Of a stretch of 64,000 nt of DNA, positions 41,769 to 50,188 are shown piece by piece; the first letter of the stretch is position 1, and each line of letters starts with the position of its first letter. The stretch lies in contig NZ_BAABRU010000004.1 in the NCBI RefSeq assembly GCF_039545135.1, positions 62,001 to 126,000 of the forward strand, written 5' to 3'. The translations under genes were made by a program, and so were the position numbers. This stretch comes from Herpetosiphon gulosus. Its GTDB lineage: Bacteria; Chloroflexota; Chloroflexia; Chloroflexales; Herpetosiphonaceae. The notes beneath the pieces are model-generated. The model was not told where the DNA came from. It searched no databases and saw nothing but the letters and a program-made list of their open reading frames with translations.

Positions 41769-42569
41769 TTATTGCGCAACTGATTGGCTAGCCAAAGCCT
41801 TGGTTTCGACCCAATTCAAGGCATATTCGGCAACTTCTTGCCAGTTTGGTTGGCCGACAATGTAGTGATTACGCCCAGCAAATTGCTTGAAATCAGTCAG
41901 CGATTTGCTGTGACGATATTTACGATAATTGCTGTAATTCAACGAAGCCGGAATAATATGGTCAATTTCGCCAGCAATCAGCAGCAGCGGCGCATGCTCA
42001 GCCTTGAAATCTACCCAACTAACGCTGGTCAACGATTGGCGCAAATTATGCAGCGATTCGGGCACAACTTGGCTTTGATAAATCGCTTGTTGCTCAGCCA
42101 AGGGCATGCCATTAACAAAGGTATATTGAAAATGCTCAAACGGCATCATAAAAGGCTTACTGGTTGAGCGAAACGGGTTCAGCATGGGCAAGGCCGATTT
42201 GATAAACGACCATTTGGTACTGATTACGCCCTGCGGCGGAGCTGAATCGATCGCCACGCCAGCGCTAATCAACTGGCGATTGGCCAAAATTTGGGTAATC
42301 AAACCGCCCATCGAGTGGCCAATCACAATTGGTTTTTCGGGCAGGCGCTGAATAAATTGCCCATGATAATCGATACTTTCTTTTAATGTATGCTGAGCTA
42401 AAGCTGGATCATTGGCCCGTTGCTTTAATTCGGCAACACTTTGATCGCGGCCTGGCCAAGCTGGAGTTAATACCGTATAGCCCTTAGTTTGGTAATATTC
42501 AACCCACGGCTGCCATGAATGTTTCGAAACAAAAAGACCGTGAATCAAGACAATCGTTTTAGTTGGCAT
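41769..42569 (-). CDS. Alpha/beta hydrolase
   Basis: The 266-aa hydrolase has the oxyanion region VLIHGLFVSKHSW (about 7-19), nucleophile elbow GHSMGG (about 83-88, Ser85), a lid region (about 120-180), the acid in AGEIDHIIP (about 207-215) and catalytic His in FAGRNHYIVG (about 239). This is the non-haem peroxidase/lipase-like alpha/beta fold. Substrate unknown. It is alone on this strand, with a palindromic element upstream at 42678. Confidence 0.85.
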   Translation of the reverse strand: MPTKTIVLIHGLFVSKHSWQPWVEYYQTKGYTVLTPAWPGRDQSVAELKQRANDPALAQHTLKESIDYHGQFIQRLPEKPIVIGHSMGGLITQILANRQLISAGVAIDSAPPQGVISTKWSFIKSALPMLNPFRSTSKPFMMPFEHFQYTFVNGMPLAEQQAIYQSQVVPESLHNLRQSLTSVSWVDFKAEHAPLLLIAGEIDHIIPASLNYSNYRKYRHSKSLTDFKQFAGRNHYIVGQPNWQEVAEYALNWVETKALASQSVAQ

Positions 42570-42677
42570 GACAATCCATCCTTAACATTACTAGGCGACA
42601 TCGGTCGCGGCGAGTTATCTGAATGGATTCTAGTCCAACCGCAAGGTACAAAATGTCCTTTGCGGTTATGGTAAATT

Positions 42678-42777
42678 CCCTCACCCCCAACCCCTCTCCT
42701 GCACGCGAGGCGAGGGGGAAGCAAGACTGGAACGCCCCTCTCCCGCCGCAGTGGGAGAGGGGGCTAGGGGGTGAGGG
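42678..42777. repeat. CCCTCACCCC palindromic element, 100 bp
   Basis: CCCTCACCCCCAACCCCTCTCC at the left and CAGTGGGAGAGGGGGCTAGG..GTGAGGG at the right, with CGCGAGGCGAGGGGG and CCCCTCTCCCGCCGCAG inside. It fills most of the gap 42570-42809. Confidence 0.75.
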
Positions 42778-42809
42778 AACCAAGTCAAACCCTTGAAATA
42801 TTATATGGT

Positions 42810-43754
42810 TTAGTTGCTATGATTAATCCCCAGCGGCACGCCAATTTCAGCATAAATCGCTTGGCTCTCGGCGTTAGCAGGCAAAAAAGCCACAATTTGC
42901 GGAAAATCAAATTGAAAATAGCCTGCCGACATCAACAATGGTCGCAGCCAAGCCCGTTTGGGCGCTGGCTTGGTATGCGGAATTAATGCCTCTAGCACAA
43001 TTGTTGGTGATTCAAGCCCCATATTCGGCGTAACCAGCGGCTTGTCAAGGCTAACAGTCGGCCATTGGCTAGCAAATTCAGGCAGTTGCAACAACTCAGC
43101 GACCAATTGTTGATACCATGGCTCATATTGGCATAGCACATTGGCCTGTTTAAAGCCATAAATCGTTTTGCGCACCATAAACTGCCATGAAGCGCGATTT
43201 TGAATCAGCTGCGGGTATAAGGGCAAATCTGGATTGCATAACAAGCCCAGCACATTCAACTGAGTTGGCTCAATCGCCGCCAACATTTCGGGCGTAACCC
43301 CAAACAAATTCAGCAAATGCTCGTTGAAATAATGCATCTGCCAATCGCGATTGATCACAAAGGCCGGCATGCTCAGTTGTTGCACAATTTCAATTGTAAT
43401 CTCAAGAATTGGCGTGAGCGCCGTGCCAGTCAGGTAGGGCATAATCGGCGAACCATCGGCGGCAATCAATAAACGATTGCGCTCCTCGACTGTGCAATTC
43501 AGATAATCGGCAATATCCATCACCACCTCGCGGCGCGGCGGGCGGGTGATGCGGCCTTTGCGCATCTGCTTGTAGCTGCTATAAACCATATCTTCCAACT
43601 CGGTACGATTCCAAGCGCGTGGCCCCCATGGATCATCGGCGAGTTGCCAGCGATTTTGCGGCACGAGGCCTTGCTGGCGGCGCGATAATAATTCCTCAAC
43701 CACCGCGACAAATGCCAAACAATCGGGATGCACCAGTTGTTGCCCAAGCGCCAT
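42810..43754 (-). CDS. HTH/MmyB-like transcriptional regulator
   Basis: The 314-aa protein has an N-terminal XRE-like helix-turn-helix region with TELEDMVYSSYKQMRKGRIT and RREVVMDIADYLNCTVEERN (about 45-95), then a PAS-like MmyB ligand-binding domain (about 125-275) with PAFVINRDWQMHYFNEHLLNLFG and NVLGLLCNP. MmyB-type regulators often sense a fatty-acid-like ligand. ATG 43754 is preceded by AGGGGG. It is divergent from the LacI gene with only 83 nt between starts, so they may share control sequence. Confidence 0.75.
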   Translation of the reverse strand: MALGQQLVHPDCLAFVAVVEELLSRRQQGLVPQNRWQLADDPWGPRAWNRTELEDMVYSSYKQMRKGRITRPPRREVVMDIADYLNCTVEERNRLLIAADGSPIMPYLTGTALTPILEITIEIVQQLSMPAFVINRDWQMHYFNEHLLNLFGVTPEMLAAIEPTQLNVLGLLCNPDLPLYPQLIQNRASWQFMVRKTIYGFKQANVLCQYEPWYQQLVAELLQLPEFASQWPTVSLDKPLVTPNMGLESPTIVLEALIPHTKPAPKRAWLRPLLMSAGYFQFDFPQIVAFLPANAESQAIYAEIGVPLGINHSN

Positions 43755-43776
43755 ACAACCCCCTTTTAATCGCAAC

Positions 43777-43805
43777 TTGTCAAGGATAAATAAGTGCAGT
43801 ATACT
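43777..43805 (+). promoter_or_regulatory. Promoter of the lacI-like gene
   Basis: TTGTCA (43777-43782), 17-nt spacer, TATACT (43800-43805). Confidence 0.75.
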
Positions 43806-43807
43806 CT

Positions 43808-43823
43808 ATTTAAACGTTTAAAT
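43808..43823. promoter_or_regulatory. Palindromic LacI-family operator
   Basis: Perfect 16-bp palindrome ATTTAAACGTTTAAAT with the central CG typical of LacI-family operators. It lies 2 nt downstream of the -10, over the expected transcription start, and 14 nt before the ATG. Self-repression is therefore likely. Confidence 0.75.
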
Positions 43824-43837
43824 AGATGAGGCCAACG

Positions 43838-44770
43838 ATGGCAACGATCAAGGATGTTGCGCAATTAGCAGGGGTTTCAGTTGCCACGGTGTCGTATGTC
43901 TTGAACGACAGCATGCCGGTCAGTGAAGCCACGCGCAACAAAGTGCTAGCCGCAGTTGCCAAACTCGGCTACCAACCCCATCGTCAAGGCCGTAATCTGC
44001 AACGTCAACGCACCTTAACTATTGGCGTACTGTTACCCCAAGCTAATCTTTTATGTGAACTCGATTTGGCCACGTGGCTGCTCGAAGCAACCAATGCCGC
44101 AACTAGCGCAGGCTATAGTCTATTACTACAACCTGCCGATAGCCAAGCCCGTGGCGATTTGGCTGATGGTTGGATTAGCTTTGGTACAGCACTCGACCCA
44201 CAATTGCCCCAAATTTGGGCGCTAGCTCCCCCGTTTGAGCAACCAGCCGTTTTGTGTGATGCAGCCTTTGCGGCGCAACGCGCGGTTGAAACCTTGACCC
44301 ATGCGGGGATGCAACGGATCGGCCTGATTACGCTACCGCGCAGCATTCCAGGTTCGGCCCGTTGGTATCTGGGTTATCGCCGCGCTTTACGCCGCGCAGG
44401 TATTGCCTTTGATCCAGCGTTGGTCGTCGAGCCAGCCAACAATCGTTTTCACGATGGGGTTGCCGCCTACGAAGCGCTTGCCGCCAGCGAAAACGACTAC
44501 GATGGCTTAATCGTCTGTGGCAATCAACTGGCAACCGGAGTGGTGATGGTCGATCATGCCAAAGTACCACTGATCGTTAGCCATAGCAATACCCAACGCG
44601 GCATCTCAGGCTTTCGTTGGCCAACCGAACTTTGGGCACATACCTTGGTGCGAAAACTCCTACAACAGCTTGATGGGAGCGCCATTGCTCACCGCACATG
44701 GCTCAACCCAAGCTTAGTGATTGGTTCATTAGGTTTCAAGGAGGATCTAGATGGCTTCAATTACGTTTGA
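43838..44770 (+). CDS. LacI-family transcriptional regulator
   Basis: The 310-aa repressor has the N-terminal [23 protein letters not shown] with hinge helix ([20 protein letters not shown], about 40-60), and the periplasmic-binding-like core [15 protein letters not shown] with [12 protein letters not shown] and YDGLIVCGN. It is slightly short, and the core C-terminus is compact (ends [15 protein letters not shown]). It likely binds a sugar, as does the family. The last 20 nt overlap the start of the ABC ATPase gene, so expression of the transporter ATPase is tied to it. Confidence 0.88.
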   Translation: MATIKDVAQLAGVSVATVSYVLNDSMPVSEATRNKVLAAVAKLGYQPHRQGRNLQRQRTLTIGVLLPQANLLCELDLATWLLEATNAATSAGYSLLLQPADSQARGDLADGWISFGTALDPQLPQIWALAPPFEQPAVLCDAAFAAQRAVETLTHAGMQRIGLITLPRSIPGSARWYLGYRRALRRAGIAFDPALVVEPANNRFHDGVAAYEALAASENDYDGLIVCGNQLATGVVMVDHAKVPLIVSHSNTQRGISGFRWPTELWAHTLVRKLLQQLDGSAIAHRTWLNPSLVIGSLGFKEDLDGFNYV

Positions 44771-45854
44771 TCACGTTAATAAAATCTTTGGTGATGTCCA
44801 TGTTCTCAAAGATCTCAACATCGATATTCCTGATCAAGAATTTTTGGTGCTGGTCGGCCCTTCAGGCTGTGGTAAATCAACGGCTTTGCGCTGTTTGGCA
44901 GGCCTCGAAGAAATTACCGACGGCCAAATTAAAATCGGGGATCGCGTGGTCAACAACGTCGCGCCCAAAGATCGCGATATTGCCATGGTGTTCCAAAGCT
45001 ACGCTTTGTATCCTCACATGACGGTGTTTGATAACATGGCGTTCGGCTTGAAACTGCGCAAAGTGCCAAAGCCCGAAATCAAGCGTCGCGTCGAAGAAGC
45101 CGCCGAAATGATGGCGATTGGTCACTTGCTCGATCGCAAGCCACGCCAACTTTCGGGCGGTCAACGCCAACGGGTTGCCTTGGGCCGAGCAATCGTGCGC
45201 GATCCAGCCGTCTTCTTGATGGACGAACCACTCTCGAACTTGGATGCCAAGTTGCGGGTGCAAACCCGGGCTGAAATTAGCAAATTGCATCAACGGCTCA
45301 AAACTACCTTTATCTATGTAACCCACGACCAAACCGAAGCGATGACCATGGGTTCACGGATTGCGGTGATGCGCGATGGGATCATGCAACAACTTGATAG
45401 CCCTCAAACCTTGTATGATCATCCCGTCAACAAATTTGTGGCAGGCTTCATCGGTTCGCCCTCGATGAACTTCATCAAAGGTACCTTGACCAAAGGCGAT
45501 GGCCGTTTGTTCTTCGACGGCGGCAGCTTCTCGGTGCCAATTCCCAACAGCCGCCGCGCCCACATCGAATCGCATGTTGGCAAAGAAGTTGAGCTTGGCG
45601 TGCGCCCCGAAGATGTTCACGATGCAGCGCTCTTGCCACCAGGCATTAACGGCGATGCGATCGTTGAAACCACTGTCGATGTGACCGAACCAATGGGTAG
45701 CGAAATTTATGCCTACCTGCAAAGCGGCCAACACTCAATCATCGGGCGCTTCGACCCACGCACCTCGGCCCGCCCAGGCCAGCCAATTCGCGCAGTCTAT
45801 GATATGGAAAAAATGCATATCTTTGACATCGCCACCGAAAAAGCTTTGATCTAA
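44751..45854 (+). CDS. MalK/UgpC/MsmX-type sugar ABC transporter ATPase
   Basis: The 367-aa ATPase energises carbohydrate uptake. It has Walker [10 protein letters not shown] (about 37-45), signature [14 protein letters not shown] (about 134-147), Walker [14 protein letters not shown]-loop VTHDQTEA, and a C-terminal TOBE/OB regulatory domain from about 240 with [17 protein letters not shown] precedes the ATG. No permease or solute-binding gene is beside it, so it may serve several transporters, as MsmX does. Cluster with lacI-like control; a hairpin terminator follows. Confidence 0.92.
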   Translation: MASITFDHVNKIFGDVHVLKDLNIDIPDQEFLVLVGPSGCGKSTALRCLAGLEEITDGQIKIGDRVVNNVAPKDRDIAMVFQSYALYPHMTVFDNMAFGLKLRKVPKPEIKRRVEEAAEMMAIGHLLDRKPRQLSGGQRQRVALGRAIVRDPAVFLMDEPLSNLDAKLRVQTRAEISKLHQRLKTTFIYVTHDQTEAMTMGSRIAVMRDGIMQQLDSPQTLYDHPVNKFVAGFIGSPSMNFIKGTLTKGDGRLFFDGGSFSVPIPNSRRAHIESHVGKEVELGVRPEDVHDAALLPPGINGDAIVETTVDVTEPMGSEIYAYLQSGQHSIIGRFDPRTSARPGQPIRAVYDMEKMHIFDIATEKALI

Positions 45855-45876
45855 GCCGATCAACTCACGGTATAAT

Positions 45877-45909
45877 AACAAAGACGTAGGAGCAACCTAC
45901 GTCTTTGTT
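45877..45909 (+). terminator. Hairpin terminator after the ABC ATPase gene
   Basis: Perfect 14-bp stem AACAAAGACGTAGG (45877-45890) / CCTACGTCTTTGTT (45896-45909), loop AGCAA, then CGTTTTA. A TATAAT sits at 45871-45876, directly before it. Confidence 0.8.
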
Positions 45910-45930
45910 CGTTTTAATGGAATGAGATGT

Positions 45931-46581
45931 ATGCCAAATCTAGCGTTCGTGGCGGCTCTCCAAGCGCAACTTGTCAATTTGCATCACGATAACGAAGCTC
46001 GTTCACGGCTTTTACCAATCCTCGACAATGGCAATCCTAGTCGCGATTTATTGCCCCCAGCCCATATCACGCCACGCCATGGCGCAGTGTTGGCTTTGCT
46101 GTATCCCCAAGCTGAGCAGTTGTTTGTACTATTAACGCTGCGCAGTGGCAATTTGCGCAGCCATACTGGCGAAATCTCGCTACCTGGCGGCTCGATCGAC
46201 CCAACTGATGCTAGCCCGGAGGCCGCCGCCTTGCGCGAAGCCCACGAAGAGGTTGGCTTGCAAACTCATCAACCAACAATCATCGGGCGGCTGAGCGAAT
46301 TGTATGTTCCGGTCAGCAATTTTTTAATTACACCAATTGTCGCTTGGATCGATCATGCTCCTGATTTAGCCCTAAACCCTCATGAAGTTGCCGATGTGGT
46401 GCATTTGCCCTTGCAGCAGCTTTGGGCCGCCGATGCAGTGCAAACTGAAGAACGGATTATTCGAGGGATGACCCTGCAAGTGCCGCATTATCCCTATGGT
46501 GAGCATAAAATTTGGGGCGCAACCTCGATTATTCTGACCCAACTAGCCTTGCGAGTCCAAGCGGCGCTCCAGCAAATCTAA
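45931..46581 (+). CDS. CoA pyrophosphatase (Nudix)
   Basis: The 216-aa Nudix hydrolase matches the CoA pyrophosphatase branch: TPRHGAVLALLYP, SHTGEISLPGGSIDPTDASP, and the Nudix box continuing EAAALREAHEEVGL (about 90-103), with ELYVPVSNFLITPIVAW (UPF0035-type pattern) behind it. It would cut CoA or acyl-CoA to phosphopantetheine and 3',5'-ADP. ATG 45931 is preferred over 45922, but neither has a strong ribosome site. Confidence 0.85.
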   Translation: MPNLAFVAALQAQLVNLHHDNEARSRLLPILDNGNPSRDLLPPAHITPRHGAVLALLYPQAEQLFVLLTLRSGNLRSHTGEISLPGGSIDPTDASPEAAALREAHEEVGLQTHQPTIIGRLSELYVPVSNFLITPIVAWIDHAPDLALNPHEVADVVHLPLQQLWAADAVQTEERIIRGMTLQVPHYPYGEHKIWGATSIILTQLALRVQAALQQI

Positions 46582-46618
46582 AGTATAATGGCGGCTGATT
46601 GCTTAGCCCTGAGAGCCA

Positions 46619-47656
46619 ATGAAACGGATTCTTGTTTGTACAGCCCAAGTGCCTTTTGCCCGTGGTGGAGCCGAATTGCTGGCCGAAGGCCTCTTGCAAG
46701 CCTTGCGCCAAGCGGGCCACGAAGCCGATTTAGTGGCCTTGCCCTTCACCCGCACACCGCATCGCGAGTTGCTCAATAGCGCCTTGGCCTGGCGAATGCT
46801 CGATCTCAGCCAGGTCGAAGATCGGCCTGTCGATCAAGTAATCTGTACCAAATTCCCCTCGTATGCGGTGGCCCACCCCAAAAAAGTCGTTTGGTTAGTA
46901 CATCAACATCGGCAACTCTACGATTGGCGCGGCACAAGTTGGAGCGATTGGGGCAGTCAGCCCGATGATGATCAACTGGCTCGTAGCCTGACCCGGCTCG
47001 ATCAACAGGCCTTAGCCGAAGCCAAACGCCGTTTTAGCATCTCCAAGATTGTCAGCCAACGCTTGCAACGCTTCAATGGCCTCGCCAGCACGCCGCTGTA
47101 TCCGCCTTCAATTTATAGCGGGCGTTTACGTCAAGGCCGTTACGAACCCTATATCCTGAGCATTTCGCGGCTTGATCCTGCCAAACGACTCGATTTATTG
47201 CTGCATGCCCTAACCCATACCGAACAACCAGTCAAGGCAATTATTGGCGGACGCGGCCCAGCCTTAGCCGAACTGCAAGGCTTAGCCAGGCAGCTTGGGC
47301 TGGAACAACGGGTTGAGTTTCGCGGCTGGATGGATGATCAAATATTAATCGATTTGTATGCCGATGCCCGCGCCGTCTTCTATGCCCCAATCGACGAGGA
47401 TTTTGGCTTTGCCACGATCGAAGCGCTTGAGGCGGCCAAGCCTGTGCTAACTGCCCAAGATTCGGGTACGGTTCTAGAATTTATTCACGATGGCAAAACT
47501 GGCTTTGTTGCCCCAGCCGAAGCTCGGGCCATGGCCGCCCGCCTCGACACATTGTGGGCTTCTGCCGATTTGGCAGCCCAACTTGGCAGCAACGGGCCAG
47601 CCATGGTCGCCAACATTCGTTGGGAGCATGTGGTCAAACAATTAATTTTAGATTAA
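46619..47656 (+). CDS. GT4-family glycosyltransferase
   Basis: The 345-aa GT-B transferase has the acceptor-site loop VPFARGGAELLAEGLLQAL (about 11-29) and the donor domain YILSISRLDPAKRLDLLLHAL, IIGGRGPALAELQGLA, and EDFGFATIEALEAAKPVL (about 260-277), the E(x7)E motif. This is a typical lipopolysaccharide/exopolysaccharide mannosyl or glucosyltransferase. A TATAAT lies at about 46584, 35 nt upstream. The stop is directly adjacent to that of the convergent GT2 gene. Confidence 0.85.
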   Translation: MKRILVCTAQVPFARGGAELLAEGLLQALRQAGHEADLVALPFTRTPHRELLNSALAWRMLDLSQVEDRPVDQVICTKFPSYAVAHPKKVVWLVHQHRQLYDWRGTSWSDWGSQPDDDQLARSLTRLDQQALAEAKRRFSISKIVSQRLQRFNGLASTPLYPPSIYSGRLRQGRYEPYILSISRLDPAKRLDLLLHALTHTEQPVKAIIGGRGPALAELQGLARQLGLEQRVEFRGWMDDQILIDLYADARAVFYAPIDEDFGFATIEALEAAKPVLTAQDSGTVLEFIHDGKTGFVAPAEARAMAARLDTLWASADLAAQLGSNGPAMVANIRWEHVVKQLILD

Positions 47657-48814
47657 TTACTCTTTGTAGGTGCGGCCTTTCCACGTCACCCCGCGCCCCG
47701 ACCAGATCCGCCAAGCTGCTTCAGCCGCCAACAGCATATAGCAAACAATCCCCAAGGGGAAAAGCAGAGCGTGACGGCGCGATAAGCCATACAATTGCTG
47801 CATAAAGCGGCCCCAACTCCAAAAAGCAAAGCCATTGAGCAGTACTGCCATCGCACTCAACAAGAGTTTTGGCCAGAATGTCCAGCGTCGCAGCCAAGCC
47901 CACAGGCTTAGCAAGCCCAACCCAAATGGCACAACTCCAACTAAAATCTGACGAAAACCAGCCCATGACGAACGCAGGCCACCATTACGCAAACCAGCAA
48001 TCGCATTTTTGACCAAGCCCTCGCGCACTTCACTGCCCTTGGTGTACATTCGCACTCGCAGCAATTCGCCAGCATACACCGCCCGCATCACCCCGCCAGC
48101 CCGCACAATCGCCTGTGCTAACTCAACATCTTCAAGCACCCGATCACGCACTGCCGCATGGCCGCCTGCGCGTTGGTAGGCGCTGCGTCGCACCAAAATA
48201 AACTGACCATTCGCCAGTACCACGCCTGAACCAGGCGTATTAACTTTGCTGACCGGATAGGCCGCCTGAATGATTGAGAAAAAGGCTGGCAGCAAGGTTT
48301 GCTCCCAAAAACTGCCCAGCTCCGAGAAAGGCAAAAACGTCAGTAGATCGAGTTTTTCGGCCTCGGCATAGGCTAGAGCTTGTTGCAACATCTCCGGTTG
48401 GGGCTTGGTATCAGCATCAAGAAACAGCAACCATTCGCTAGTGCTGGCCTCGGCCAATTGCCAACATGCCCAGCACTTGCCTGTCCAGCCAGCGGGCAAT
48501 GCTTGGCCTTGCAATAAATGCACCCGTTGATCCTGCGCCGCAACATCGGCTACAATCGCAGCCGTGGCATCAGTTGAATGATCATCAAGAATACTCAGTT
48601 GCCAATCGCTCCGAGTTTGTTGTTCCATACCACGCAACACATGGCCAATATTGTGCGCTTCATTGCGGGCTGGCACCAACACAGCGATGCTGGGCACAGG
48701 TTCAGGGCTTGGGCGTGGCTCAATCTTGGGAATTTTGTTGAGCAACAAGGCATCACGCACCAATAAAATCAATGAGGCTAGCCCCAAAAGCAGCCCAATC
48801 ACAACAGGAAGCAT
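47657..48814 (-). CDS. Membrane GT2 glycosyltransferase, CrtQ/CruC-like
   Basis: The 385-aa enzyme has an N-terminal membrane helix, GT-A domain with IAVLVPARNEAHNIGHVL, LDDHSTDATA and LFLDADTKPQ (DAD, about 128-137), the acceptor motif PAGWTGKCWACWQLAEA (about 107-123), LEDVELAQAIVRAGG, and three C-terminal helices. The GWTGKxWA motif and TYKE end are typical of carotenoid glycosyltransferases (CrtQ, hydroxychlorobactene CruC). A carotenoid or lipid sugar transfer role is inferred; no carotenoid gene is nearby. ATG 48814 avoids overlap with the divergent gene; ribosome site weak. Confidence 0.8.
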   Translation of the reverse strand: MLPVVIGLLLGLASLILLVRDALLLNKIPKIEPRPSPEPVPSIAVLVPARNEAHNIGHVLRGMEQQTRSDWQLSILDDHSTDATAAIVADVAAQDQRVHLLQGQALPAGWTGKCWACWQLAEASTSEWLLFLDADTKPQPEMLQQALAYAEAEKLDLLTFLPFSELGSFWEQTLLPAFFSIIQAAYPVSKVNTPGSGVVLANGQFILVRRSAYQRAGGHAAVRDRVLEDVELAQAIVRAGGVMRAVYAGELLRVRMYTKGSEVREGLVKNAIAGLRNGGLRSSWAGFRQILVGVVPFGLGLLSLWAWLRRWTFWPKLLLSAMAVLLNGFAFWSWGRFMQQLYGLSRRHALLFPLGIVCYMLLAAEAAWRIWSGRGVTWKGRTYKE

Positions 48815-48820
48815 AGATCG

Positions 48821-50188
48821 ATGAATCCTCAAATTGCAAAACAATCGTCACACTATATCACGCAGCCAACCAAACAATGGATGGATCGGTTGATCCCTTG
48901 GCTGATCGTTGGGTTGTTATTGCCAATCTATTGCTTGATGAGCAGCCCAACCATCAGTACGGCCTATGGCAGCAGTGATAGTGGCGAGCTGACAACGGCA
49001 CTCTGGATTGGCGCAGTGCCGCATCCACCAGGCTCACCCACTTATTTGCTGTTTGGGCAAATTGCGCTCAACTGGCTTGGTGGCGAGCCAGCGCAGCGTT
49101 TAGCGTGGTTGAGTGCCATCGCTACGGCATTGAGTGCTGGCGTGCTCGCTGCTAGTGTTGGATTAAGCGCCAGCGAGCAATCGCCCAAAATCCGTTGGAG
49201 CGCAATGGTGGCTGCTGGCTTAGGCGTTGGGCTAAGTCAACGGATTTGGCAACAAGCGCTGGTGGTTGAAGTGTATGCCTTGGCAAATTTGTTTCAAGCT
49301 TTATTGCTTTGGCTGAGTTTACGCTGGCAGCGTTGGCAACAAACCAGCACGTTGGCGGCACTTGGCTTGGTTTTAGGCTTGGGTTTGGGCGTGCAACTGC
49401 CAGTCGCCGCATGGCTGGTTGGCTTCGGCTTGTTTTGGTTCAAAGCCAAATGGTCGATTAAATGGCGGCAGATTGGGCTATTTTGGTTGATGCTTGGGCT
49501 TGGTCTCAGTTGCTATTTGGTGTTGCCATGGCGCGGTACGACGGTTCCACAAGCAAGTTGGGGTGATTGGAGCAGCGTTGAAGGAGCAATTGCCCATATC
49601 AGCGCCAGTGAATATCGTTATTTAGTTGGAGCCGTACCACTGAGCGAGCAAATTCAACGGCTCATTTTAGCTTGTCGCGATTTGCTGGCCAGCTATTGGT
49701 GGATCGTCGGGCCATTGCTGATTGGTTTTGGTTGGACAAAAATCATACCTGCTCAACGCTGGATGCTGGTTGGTTGGGCTGGAGTTACCCTGCTTTGGGC
49801 CATCAGTTATGGCGGCGCTGATGCCCAAGTCTATCTCTTGCCAATCCATGTGTTGGCTGGTTGGTTGCTGGGAATAGGTGTTGTGGGTTTAGCACAGTAT
49901 CGCCAAATCGCTGGTTGGATGTGGTTAGCGCCAGTGTTGAGCTTGCTCGCATTACCCTTGGGCTGGCAATTTTCGCTACGCGATCAAACCCAAATCCGCG
50001 ATCAAGCGATCGTATTATTGCAACAACAACCGCACAATGGCCAATTGCTCAGCAACGATGATCAAACAACATTTAGTGCATGGTATGTGCAAAATGTCTT
50101 GGGGATACGACCAGATGTAGAGGTTATTGATCAGCGGTTACAACAACAGCCGTGGTATCAGCAACGGGAAGAGTTACCACTTCGCTAG
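48821..50188 (+). CDS. DUF2723 polytopic membrane protein (O-mannosyltransferase-like)
   Basis: The 455-aa protein has about 10 helices and the DUF2723 signature near the N-terminus: SSDSGELTTALWIGAVPHPP (about 51-70), with GSPTYLLFGQIA. DUF2723 is related to GT-C protein O-mannosyltransferases, with the DSGE acidic motif in place of DE. It probably transfers a polyprenyl-linked sugar to a surface protein. It is divergent from the CrtQ-like gene by 6 nt. Its last 65 nt overlap the convergent SpoIIE gene. Confidence 0.8.
   Translation: MNPQIAKQSSHYITQPTKQWMDRLIPWLIVGLLLPIYCLMSSPTISTAYGSSDSGELTTALWIGAVPHPPGSPTYLLFGQIALNWLGGEPAQRLAWLSAIATALSAGVLAASVGLSASEQSPKIRWSAMVAAGLGVGLSQRIWQQALVVEVYALANLFQALLLWLSLRWQRWQQTSTLAALGLVLGLGLGVQLPVAAWLVGFGLFWFKAKWSIKWRQIGLFWLMLGLGLSCYLVLPWRGTTVPQASWGDWSSVEGAIAHISASEYRYLVGAVPLSEQIQRLILACRDLLASYWWIVGPLLIGFGWTKIIPAQRWMLVGWAGVTLLWAISYGGADAQVYLLPIHVLAGWLLGIGVVGLAQYRQIAGWMWLAPVLSLLALPLGWQFSLRDQTQIRDQAIVLLQQQPHNGQLLSNDDQTTFSAWYVQNVLGIRPDVEVIDQRLQQQPWYQQREELPLR

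Noticed and set aside
43808-43823. Site for the divergent MmyB-like regulator
   Set aside because: The central-CG palindrome fits a LacI-family operator and lies over the lacI-like start; a second owner cannot be shown.
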